Origin: Gammaproteobacteria bacterium
GTDB lineage: Bacteria; Pseudomonadota; Gammaproteobacteria; SZUA-152
Direction: 5' to 3'
DNA: 12,384 bases
Assembly (NCBI GenBank): GCA_030599435.1
Contig: JAUVNZ010000021.1
Coordinates: 1-12,384, forward strand
In this document: piece by piece, positions 7,557 through 12,384 of the stretch
How the letters are laid out: each line of letters opens with the position of its first letter
Position numbering within the stretch: position 1 is the first letter of the stretch
Position numbers and translations under genes: made by a program
The notes under the pieces: model-generated
Database searches by the model: none
What the model was told of the DNA's origin: nothing
Seen by the model: only the letters and a program-made list of their open reading frames with translations

Positions 7557-7591
7557 TGAAGTGTGCTGGCCACTATGGCCAGCACACTTCA
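7557..7591. terminator. Strong hairpin between convergent genes, probable bidirectional terminator
   Basis: A perfect 15-bp stem, TGAAGTGTGCTGGCC pairing with GGCCAGCACACTTCA, encloses the 5-nt loop ACTAT. It sits 57 bp after the kinase stop and 17 bp after the 3' end of the convergent EamA gene, the right place to end both transcripts. Neither side has a clean U tract, only AT-rich sequence, so it may act as a 3'-end stabiliser as much as an intrinsic terminator. Confidence 0.65.
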
Positions 7592-7607
7592 ACTATTTAT
7601 TGAAAAA

Positions 7608-8495
7608 TTATTGTACTAAAGCAAATCGCCTCACAAAGCGATCGCCCCATAAGTGCATTACCAGGCCTAGAACAATCAAACTGCTTCCTAACAACACTTC
7701 AGCGGAAACAACCTCTCCATTAAGCGTTTGGCCAAGCACTAATGCAAGCACCGGGGTTAACAATGTAATTAACGACACTCTATTTGCCTCCAGTTTCTTT
7801 AGCAAATAAAAATACAATGTAAACCCCAACGCCGAACCAAATACACCCAGATACAACATTGCCATTCCAGCCTGCGCATGAATTTCTTCCGGCACATGGC
7901 CGTCAAAGATCAACCAGGTCAGAAAAAATAAAGGCGTAACTACAAAAAGACCTCCACTGGTCACCGTTAGTCCGGGTAAACCACTACCAATACGTTTTAC
8001 CCATACGCCACTCAAACTGTGCAAGGTAACTGAAAATAAAATAGCGACCACACCCATCCATGCATCACCTGCTAACATTATGTCAGATGCAAAAATACTC
8101 ACTAACCCAGCAAAACCTAAAGTCATACCTGCAATCTTCCCTGGGGTAAAACTTTTTTCGCCCAGGATTGCGGCCGCCGCCAGACCCGTTAATAAAGGAT
8201 TCAGTCCGTACAACACAGCAATTAACCCCGAAGGGATGAACTGAGCACCCCAGTACACACTGAGCATGGCGCCATAGATGGCAACGCCCGCTGCTATATA
8301 AGTTCTACGTGCATCACGATGCCAGGGCAGCCCTGGTTTCAGAATTTGCAGCAATACAGCACACTCAAACGCGCCCAGGATCATTCGTCCGGAAATACCG
8401 AACAAATAACCCCAACCTTCACTGCTCCACTGAATCGCTAATGGGGTTGTTGACCAGATCAACACCACTCCCAAAAACGCTGCCGGCACTGACAT
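7608..8495 (-). CDS. EamA/DMT-superfamily transporter
   Basis: The 295-aa product is almost entirely hydrophobic, with about ten membrane segments arranged as two EamA repeats (about 5-134 and 146-283). Landmarks are LGVVLIWSTTPLAIQW in TM1, LIAVLYGLNPLLTGLAAAAILGEK at the end of repeat 1, and ANRVSLITLLTPVLALVLGQTLNGE at the end of repeat 2. The paired PLL/PVL-plus-Glu ends are typical of the family. Relatives export amino acids, metabolites or drugs; the substrate cannot be deduced. The start is well supported: AAGGAGAA lies 5 nt before the ATG and a TATAAT at 8525-8530 is about 30 bp upstream. It appears to be a single-gene unit, bounded by the hairpins at 7557-7591 and 8547-8582. Confidence 0.93.
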   Translation of the reverse strand: MSVPAAFLGVVLIWSTTPLAIQWSSEGWGYLFGISGRMILGAFECAVLLQILKPGLPWHRDARRTYIAAGVAIYGAMLSVYWGAQFIPSGLIAVLYGLNPLLTGLAAAAILGEKSFTPGKIAGMTLGFAGLVSIFASDIMLAGDAWMGVVAILFSVTLHSLSGVWVKRIGSGLPGLTVTSGGLFVVTPLFFLTWLIFDGHVPEEIHAQAGMAMLYLGVFGSALGFTLYFYLLKKLEANRVSLITLLTPVLALVLGQTLNGEVVSAEVLLGSSLIVLGLVMHLWGDRFVRRFALVQ

Positions 8496-8524
8496 GACTA
8501 TTCTCCTTTATCTTTGACGCACCA

Positions 8525-8530
8525 ATTATA
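8525..8530 (-). promoter_or_regulatory. Putative -10 element for the EamA transporter gene
   Basis: A consensus TATAAT on the minus strand ends 29 nt before the ATG at 8495, which would give a leader of about 23 nt containing the AAGGAGAA ribosome-binding site. The -35 is poor: CCTTTT at 16-nt spacing overlaps the terminator stem upstream. Confidence 0.5.
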
Positions 8531-8546
8531 AAAAAACCACTAAATG

Positions 8547-8582
8547 CAAAAGGCCGCAGATTTTGATATCTGCGGCCTTTTG
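8547..8582 (-). terminator. Intrinsic terminator of the orn transcript (bidirectional shape)
   Basis: CAAAAGGCCGCAGAT and ATCTGCGGCCTTTTG form a perfect 15-bp inverted repeat with a 6-nt loop. The GC-rich stem is flanked by A4 and T4 runs, so it works in either direction. On the minus strand it lies 24 bp after the stop of the small ORF at 8607-8774 and is the first terminator after orn. It therefore probably ends an orn-small ORF transcript and insulates the EamA gene. Confidence 0.82.
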
Positions 8583-8606
8583 GAATTCGGTAATATTAAA
8601 TCAAAA

Positions 8607-8774
8607 TTACTGTGTTAAAAATTCCTCCAGGCCGCGAGTATGTAGCTTATTGGCTAGACACGCACGCATCTGCACAGGCAGCCAAATGGGTGCATGTGAT
8701 GCTTTTGCTGAACATATTGTGCTGTAAAAATTCATGTGATGAGTTTGGTCCTGGTTTGTCATTCTGTCAAGCAT
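8607..8774 (-). CDS. Small unassigned ORF downstream of orn (55 aa)
   Basis: An open frame of 55 codons from an ATG at 8774 to a TAA at 8607-8609 lies 22 bp after the orn stop and 24 bp before the terminator. A second in-frame ATG at 8762 would give 51 aa, and a GTG lies two codons upstream of the first. The product is not clearly membrane or secreted. It begins with a His-rich polar segment (TNQDQTHHMN), has two Cys, and ends ACLANKLHTRGLEEFLTQ, which has the look of an amphipathic helix. I do not recognise a family. GAG lies about 5 nt before the 8774 start, a weak ribosome-binding site. Position between orn and its terminator argues for a translated ORF, but a long 3' UTR or small RNA is an alternative. 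Confidence 0.4.
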   Translation of the reverse strand: MLDRMTNQDQTHHMNFYSTICSAKASHAPIWLPVQMRACLANKLHTRGLEEFLTQ

Positions 8775-8796
8775 AGCCACTCAGTGATTAAAAATT

Positions 8797-9393
8797 TTAG
8801 CTTTCTGTCTCAGGCAACTTTATAAAGTGTTCACGATAGTAAACCAGCTCATTTATAGAGTCCCGAGTGTCATCCAATGCCAGGTGGCTGGAGTTTTTAA
8901 CGAAGCCCTTGGTAATTTTAGGCGACCAGCGTACTGCCAATTCCTTCAAGCTACTAACATCAAGATTCCTGTAATGAAAGAAGGCTTCCAGCTCAGGCAT
9001 GCAACGGGCAAGAAAGCGGCGATCCTGACAAATACTGTTACCACACATCGGTGATTTACCCTTGCTGACATACTGCTCCAGAAAAGCAATGGTCTGCTTC
9101 TCTGCCTCTGCTTCATTCATTGTGCTATCTGCGACACGTTGGGTAAGACCCGATCCACCATGCTGTTTGGTGTTCCATTCGTCCATTCCACCCATAATGT
9201 CATCACTTTGATGGATCGCCAGCATTGGTCCTTCGTCAAGAATATTCAGCTCGCTATCGGTCACAATAGTGGCTATTTCAATAATTTTATCCTGCTGGGT
9301 ATCCAGCCCGGTCATCTCCAAATCAATCCAGATAAGGTTTTTATCTTTTTGGGATTTACTCTGGCTGTTTTTCTGGTTCAAGTCCTGACTCAT
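8797..9393 (-). CDS. orn: Oligoribonuclease
   Basis: This cytoplasmic 3'-5' exoribonuclease degrades 2-5-nt RNAs and linear dinucleotides such as pGpG, completing RNA turnover and c-di-GMP breakdown. With the ATG at 9393 (198 aa) the DEDDh residues are Asp24 and Glu26 in [12 protein letters not shown], Asp124 in CQDRRFL, and His170 and Asp175 in [13 protein letters not shown]. They match E. coli Orn at a constant offset of 12. The extra N-terminus is a polar Gln/Ser/Lys-rich segment before the first strand. A GTG at 9405 is in frame, but GTGAGAGAA there reads better as the ribosome-binding region for the ATG. It diverges from the cytochrome gene; in many gammaproteobacteria orn diverges directly from rsgA. 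Confidence 0.97.
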   Translation of the reverse strand: MSQDLNQKNSQSKSQKDKNLIWIDLEMTGLDTQQDKIIEIATIVTDSELNILDEGPMLAIHQSDDIMGGMDEWNTKQHGGSGLTQRVADSTMNEAEAEKQTIAFLEQYVSKGKSPMCGNSICQDRRFLARCMPELEAFFHYRNLDVSSLKELAVRWSPKITKGFVKNSSHLALDDTRDSINELVYYREHFIKLPETES

Positions 9394-9580
9394 AGGTTCT
9401 CTCACAAAAAATAGTGGAATCTAGTGTATAACCACCATACTACCAGAGCCAGTAATGAATTCGACATTCATGAATACCGTAATCCATGATCATTGCTATA
9501 CTCCTGCAATCGGGTGGTTGATAATAAGCGCTATTACCTGAAAGCAATGAACAAAATAACAAAATACTGGAAGAGTTAAT

Positions 9581-9919
9581 ATGATTCGTTTCGCCGATAT
9601 TACAAAGAAATTAATAGTGCCTGGTATAGTTTTTTCGCTATTACTAGGAGCAGGAGGCTTTTGTGTTTATGCGACACCTGCACTGGCTGTGGATGCTGCC
9701 AAAGGTGCTGCAAACGGAAAGAAACTGCACGACGCCAAATGTTTTGGCTGCCATGATACCCGGCAATACACCCGTAAAAATCGAATCGTGCATACCTACG
9801 AAGACCTGCATGCCCGTGTAGAGTTTTGTGACTCTGCGTCCAACGCAGGGTTTTCGTTTGATGACCTGGACGACGTAGTAACCTACCTCAACACTGAATT
9901 CTACAAGTTTAAGAAATAG
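9581..9919 (+). CDS. Small exported monohaem cytochrome c without methionine ligand
   Basis: The 112-aa precursor has a signal peptide: Lys9-Lys10, a hydrophobic core at about 11-30 and cleavage near ALA-VDA (36/37). One haem c site, CFGCH (Cys54, Cys57, His58), follows. The remaining 54 residues contain no Met, and Met1 is the only one in the protein, so the usual His-Met coordination is excluded. Candidate distal ligands are His71, His77 or Cys83; an open site is also possible. The segment from YTRKNRIVHTYEDL to DLDDVVTYLNTEFYKF resembles a small cytochrome family I know in outline but cannot name. A periplasmic electron carrier or sensor is the likely role. GGAAGAG lies upstream of the ATG. 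The stop is 4 bp before the pterin dehydratase gene, so the two are surely co-transcribed. A TATACT at 9497-9502 is a possible -10. Confidence 0.88.
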   Translation: MIRFADITKKLIVPGIVFSLLLGAGGFCVYATPALAVDAAKGAANGKKLHDAKCFGCHDTRQYTRKNRIVHTYEDLHARVEFCDSASNAGFSFDDLDDVVTYLNTEFYKFKK

Positions 9920-9923
9920 GCCA

Positions 9924-10304
9924 ATGACAGGTTTAACTCAACAAAGCTGTAAACCATGCGAAGGTGGAGTTCGGCCTCTTAGCAGAGACGAAGCAACTGC
10001 AATGCTAAGTAAACTGAAGGGCTGGGAGCTCAGCCTCGATGCTAGCGAAATTCAGCAAACCTTTCGTTTCAAGGATTTTCATCAAACCATGGATTTTGTG
10101 AACCTGGTTGCCGAGGTTGCACACCAGGAAGACCATCACCCCGACCTTGTGGTGGGCTACAATCACTGCGAAGTCCACTACCGCACTCATGCCATTGGTG
10201 GCCTTTCTGACAATGATTTTATCTGCGCTGCAAAAATTGATGCCTTACTGCCAGCTAATGCTGGCTCTAATCCCGGAACTAATTCCGGAACTACAGAAAG
10301 CTAA
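9924..10304 (+). CDS. phhB: Pterin-4a-carbinolamine dehydratase
   Basis: This small cytoplasmic enzyme dehydrates 4a-hydroxytetrahydropterin, recycling the cofactor of aromatic amino acid hydroxylases; homologues also occur where no such hydroxylase exists. The 126-aa product starts with CKPCEGGVRPLSRDEA, common in bacterial PCDs. It then has GWEL, FRFKDFHQTMDFVNLVAEVA, and the active-site signature HQEDHHPDLVVGYNHCEVHY (His67, His71, His72) with THAIGGLSDNDF. The last 15 residues are a low-complexity Gly/Asn/Thr/Ser tail encoded partly by a tandem 12-bp repeat. The start lies 4 bp after the cytochrome stop, with the TAGG of that stop region as a weak ribosome-binding site. No phenylalanine hydroxylase is in the window, so a molybdopterin-related or other pterin role is equally possible. 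The symbol is given by family only. Confidence 0.93.
   Translation: MTGLTQQSCKPCEGGVRPLSRDEATAMLSKLKGWELSLDASEIQQTFRFKDFHQTMDFVNLVAEVAHQEDHHPDLVVGYNHCEVHYRTHAIGGLSDNDFICAAKIDALLPANAGSNPGTNSGTTES
10269..10292 (+). repeat. 12-bp tandem repeat in the 3' end of the pterin dehydratase gene
   Basis: AATCCCGGAACT (10269-10280) is followed directly by AATTCCGGAACT (10281-10292), matching at 11 of 12 positions. They are translated in frame as NPGT-NSGT in the C-terminal tail, outside the catalytic fold. This is the second 12-bp tandem duplication at a gene 3' end in the window. Confidence 0.75.
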
Positions 10305-10318
10305 CCACTGAGGTATGG

Positions 10319-10366
10319 CTTTCATTTCCTTCCCTCCCACACCCAGTTTCCTCACCCTCCTCCTTT
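10319..10366 (+). other. Polypyrimidine tract upstream of rsgA
   Basis: Of about 48 bases in the 83-bp gap between the pterin dehydratase gene and rsgA, all but six are C or T on the plus strand. It ends about 20 nt before the rsgA ATG. No hairpin or promoter hexamer stands out in it. Confidence 0.6.
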
Positions 10367-10387
10367 ACATCGTGATAAAAAGTAATC

Positions 10388-11404
10388 ATGCCCAAGCGTA
10401 AGCTGACACGGCGCCAAACATGGCGTGCCGAAAAAATTCAGGCCGAACGCCTGGCCCGTTCAGATAAAAAAGTTTCCGATATTGAAAACAGCCTTAAAGG
10501 TAGCGAGTTAGGCCCCGAACAACCAGGTCGTGTTATCACCCGCTATGGCGCACAAGTGGATATCGAGAATGATGAGCGCATCGTTTACCGCTGCCTGTTG
10601 CGGCGAAACTTGCCCTCACCAGTCTGCGGCGATCGTGTGGTCTGGCAAGCAGGAAATAATCAGACAGGTATCGTCGTAGCGGTAGAGCCCCGGCAGAGTT
10701 TACTGGAACGCCCCGATGCAGATAACCAGATCAAACCTGTGGCAGCCAACATCAATCAAATACTCGTTGTTGCCGCACCACCGCCCGCACTCGATTTAGA
10801 TCTTATTAATAGCTACCTGGTGGCCGCCGAGATGACTGGCATCCAACCTGTGCTGATTATCAATAAAATCGACTTGTTGAAAGAAGAACCACTCAAGAAG
10901 CTGAAAATTCGGCTCAAACCCTATGAGGATATCCCCTATACGGTTATTTATGCCAGCTGCAAAACATCGCATGGTCTGGATGACCTGGTAAAAACCCTGC
11001 AGAGCAAAACCAGCATCCTGGTTGGCCAGTCTGGGGTGGGCAAAAGTTCGCTGATACAGGAACTGTTGCCGAATGAGGAGCTGCGAGTTGGTGCATTGTC
11101 CGAATCCAGTGGCCTGGGACGTCATACCACCACTGCCACCCGGCTTTACCATTTCCCGGCCGGTGGCGAACTGATCGATTCGCCTGGAGTGCGTTCATTT
11201 CGACTGGGTCATGTCAGCAAAAACCAGCTTACGGATGGATTTATCGAATTTCGCCCCTATTTAGGACAATGCAAATTCAGTGACTGTCAGCATAAGGTCG
11301 AGCCAGATTGCGCCATTCGCGAAGCTGTTGAAAACAATGGCATTTCACAGGAACGTTATGACAGTTACCAGCGTTTACTTATTTCACAGGGAAACGAAAG
11401 ATAG
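10388..11404 (+). CDS. rsgA: Ribosome small subunit-dependent GTPase A
   Basis: RsgA is a circularly permuted GTPase that assists late 30S ribosome maturation. The 338-aa product has a basic N-terminus (KRKLTRRQTWR), an OB-fold at about 45-105 (GRVITRYGAQVDI to VWQAGNNQTGIVVAVEPRQS), and the permuted G motifs: G4 NKID (159-162), G5 around ASCKT (189-193), G1 GQSGVGKSSL (213-222), G2 Thr247-249 in GRHTTTATRL, and G3 DSPGVRSF (264-271). The C-terminal zinc site uses Cys295, Cys300, His302 and Cys308 in QCKFSDCQHKVEPDCAI. Length is near the usual 350 aa. No good Shine-Dalgarno precedes the ATG, only AAAAAG about 6 nt upstream. It probably has its own promoter, although read-through from the cytochrome-pterin dehydratase pair is possible. 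Confidence 0.97.
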   Translation: MPKRKLTRRQTWRAEKIQAERLARSDKKVSDIENSLKGSELGPEQPGRVITRYGAQVDIENDERIVYRCLLRRNLPSPVCGDRVVWQAGNNQTGIVVAVEPRQSLLERPDADNQIKPVAANINQILVVAAPPPALDLDLINSYLVAAEMTGIQPVLIINKIDLLKEEPLKKLKIRLKPYEDIPYTVIYASCKTSHGLDDLVKTLQSKTSILVGQSGVGKSSLIQELLPNEELRVGALSESSGLGRHTTTATRLYHFPAGGELIDSPGVRSFRLGHVSKNQLTDGFIEFRPYLGQCKFSDCQHKVEPDCAIREAVENNGISQERYDSYQRLLISQGNER

Positions 11405-11478
11405 TCAGAAATATTCACTGTTAAGACAGTTTTCACATTATTTAAAAATAAGACGCGCCCATTTTTACCAGAAACGTC

Positions 11479-11484
11479 TATAAT
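11479..11484 (+). promoter_or_regulatory. Putative -10 element for the outer-membrane protein gene
   Basis: A perfect TATAAT lies 26 nt upstream of the ATG at 11511 in the gap after rsgA. The -35 region is poor (GCCCAT at 17 nt). A weak hairpin (ACTGT-TAAG-ACAGT followed by TTT, 11417-11433) just before it could end rsgA transcripts. Confidence 0.45.
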
Positions 11485-11510
11485 GTACTGATGGCTACGG
11501 GCGAAGTAAT

Positions 11511-12257
11511 ATGGGGAAATTCATGAAAAGTCGTTGTAGTAGAACACTATCCGCACTTTCATTGTTAGTCAGTCCGATGATTTTTAGCCCTGTGGTATGG
11601 GCTGCTAATGATATCGACAATATTGGCAATCTCGACCAATATCTCTTTAATGATCTAACCAGCGACCTTGGTGGTGCCTTGAATTACAAGGCGCTCACTC
11701 CAGATGAACCATTGGGCGACCTGGGTTTCGATATTGACTTCGATATATCCAGCACCAGCCTGGATTCTAATGCCATGGAACAAGCCACTACTGGCGACGC
11801 TCCGGATCAGCTGCTAATGCCCAAAGTGCGTTTCCACTCAGACCTGCCCCTGGGCTTTGATGTGAGTGCCTTTTACGGCTCAGTACCCGACAGTAACATC
11901 GGACTTATTGGCGGCGAATTACGCTATGCCATATATGATGGCGGCTCGCGTACGCCTGCAATTGCCATTCGCGGAACATTCTCCCAACTCTCTGGAGTGG
12001 ACGAACTCGATCTCAATACCCGGGGTCTGGAGCTATCTGTTTCCAAAGGTTTTGCCTCGTTTACCCCCTATGCCGGTGTAAGCACGATGCACATCGAAAG
12101 TAATACTAATGTCCTGGGGCTAATCGGCGAAGAGATTTCCGAAAACAAGTACTTCCTGGGATTTAATCTTAACCTTGGTCAGATGAAAATCACTGCTGAG
12201 ACAGAGAAAACCGGAGACGAAGCGAGTACTAGCGCCACAATTGGCGTACGTTTCTAA
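11511..12257 (+). CDS. Small outer-membrane beta-barrel-like protein (unassigned)
   Basis: The 248-aa precursor begins with a signal peptide: Lys3, Lys6, Arg8, Arg11, a hydrophobic core at about 12-28 and cleavage near VVWA-AND (31-32). A polar, Asp-rich segment at about 33-100 follows. From about 104 to the end, alternating amphipathic strands with glycine and aromatic turns appear: MPKVRFHSDLPLGFDVSAFYG, IGLIGGELRYAIYDGG, RGLELSVSKGFASFTPYAGVS and KYFLGFNLNLGQMKITAET. It ends SATIGVRF with the terminal Phe expected for BAM-dependent insertion. This suggests a small barrel with six or eight visible strands. The pattern recalls uncharacterised outer-membrane families such as DUF6588, but I cannot confirm membership or function. 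A second ATG at 11523 follows GGGGA by 5 nt and gives 244 aa; it may be the true start. The stop is 6 bp from the convergent pentapeptide-repeat gene. Confidence 0.75.
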   Translation: MGKFMKSRCSRTLSALSLLVSPMIFSPVVWAANDIDNIGNLDQYLFNDLTSDLGGALNYKALTPDEPLGDLGFDIDFDISSTSLDSNAMEQATTGDAPDQLLMPKVRFHSDLPLGFDVSAFYGSVPDSNIGLIGGELRYAIYDGGSRTPAIAIRGTFSQLSGVDELDLNTRGLELSVSKGFASFTPYAGVSTMHIESNTNVLGLIGEEISENKYFLGFNLNLGQMKITAETEKTGDEASTSATIGVRF

Positions 12258-12263
12258 AACCCT

Positions 12264-12384
12264 TCAGAAAATAGCTTCATCCAGATTAAGCGCCTTTTTT
12301 AAGCCTATTGTTTTAGACAGGTTTTTGACCTGCTTCATATTTGCATCCTGAAAATTAGTGCCGCGAATGTCTGCTCCATTAAAA
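12264..12384 (-). CDS. Pentapeptide-repeat protein, C-terminal fragment
   Basis: Reading from the right edge on the minus strand, 39 codons lead to a TGA at 12264-12266. The visible product starts FNGADIRGTNFQDANMKQVK, with two or three pentapeptide units of the A(D/N)LXX type (GADIR, GTNFQ, DANMK). It ends with a polar helical tail, NLSKTIGLKKALNLDEAIF. Such repeats fold as a right-handed quadrilateral beta-helix; functions range from scaffolding to gyrase protection, and none can be assigned here. The gene runs beyond the window. It is convergent with the outer-membrane gene. Confidence 0.75.
   Translation of the reverse strand, partial: FNGADIRGTNFQDANMKQVKNLSKTIGLKKALNLDEAIF

Noticed and set aside
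7460..7557. Possible truncated hybrid kinase with a lost receiver domain
   Set aside because: Only 57 bp separate the stop from the terminator hairpin, and no receiver-like sequence is found in any frame. The protein ends shortly after a complete ATPase domain.
9406..9580. Short palindromes (ATTCATGAAT at 9466-9475, ATGATCAT at 9487-9494) in the orn/cytochrome gap
   Set aside because: They are short, AT-rich and unrelated to each other. This many small palindromes is expected by chance, so no operator is claimed.
10796..11152. Minus-strand ORF of 118 codons inside rsgA
   Set aside because: It lies antisense to the conserved GTPase motifs, has no recognisable domain, and overlaps another minus-strand frame of equal plausibility.
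1..12384. Prophage, transposon, toxin-antitoxin, CRISPR or defence system
   Set aside because: No integrase, transposase, terminal inverted repeats, spaced repeat array or defence-type nuclease/ATPase was found. The genes read as chromosomal housekeeping and transport functions.

Overview
The window looks like chromosomal DNA of a gammaproteobacterium, probably a free-living marine or halotolerant one. The main reason is the housekeeping frame: nnr(-)/queG(+) on the left and orn(-)/rsgA(+) on the right. In Escherichia coli and many relatives these four genes form one block (rsgA-orn-queG-nnr), in the same relative orientations. The genus cannot be named from the sequence alone. I see no insertion sequence, integrase, tRNA, rRNA or CRISPR array.

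Layout. Positions 1-218 hold the 5' end of nnr (NAD(P)H-hydrate repair), divergent from queG (epoxyqueuosine reductase, last step of tRNA queuosine synthesis). queG is followed by a secreted GlcG/HbpS-like protein and a beta-carbonic anhydrase (can). Facing can are nhaA (Na+/H+ antiporter) and, upstream of it on the same strand, a CPA2 antiporter with a C-terminal NAD-binding RCK domain. A 296-bp intergenic region rich in dyads separates the CPA2 gene from a divergent membrane histidine kinase that has no receiver domain and no adjacent response regulator. A 15-bp hairpin separates the kinase from a convergent EamA/DMT transporter. A likely terminator and a 55-codon unassigned ORF then lead to orn. 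Divergent from orn are a tightly linked pair: a small monohaem cytochrome c with no methionine in the mature protein, and a pterin-4a-carbinolamine dehydratase. rsgA and a small outer-membrane beta-barrel-like protein follow. The window closes with the 3' end of a convergent pentapeptide-repeat gene.

How the genes relate. nnr, queG, orn and rsgA are metabolite-repair, tRNA-modification, RNA-decay and ribosome-assembly genes that are neighbours by ancestral synteny. The block between queG and orn appears inserted relative to the E. coli order. It is enriched for ion, pH and CO2 homeostasis: carbonic anhydrase gives bicarbonate plus H+, NhaA exchanges Na+ for H+, and CPA2 exchanges a monovalent cation for H+. 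The divergent kinase could sense a related stress, which is inference only. The window is mostly recognisable genes, and I do not see a clearly new multi-gene system. The least explained items are the small ORF after orn, the methionine-free cytochrome paired with a pterin dehydratase, the orphan kinase with its structured leader, and the outer-membrane protein.
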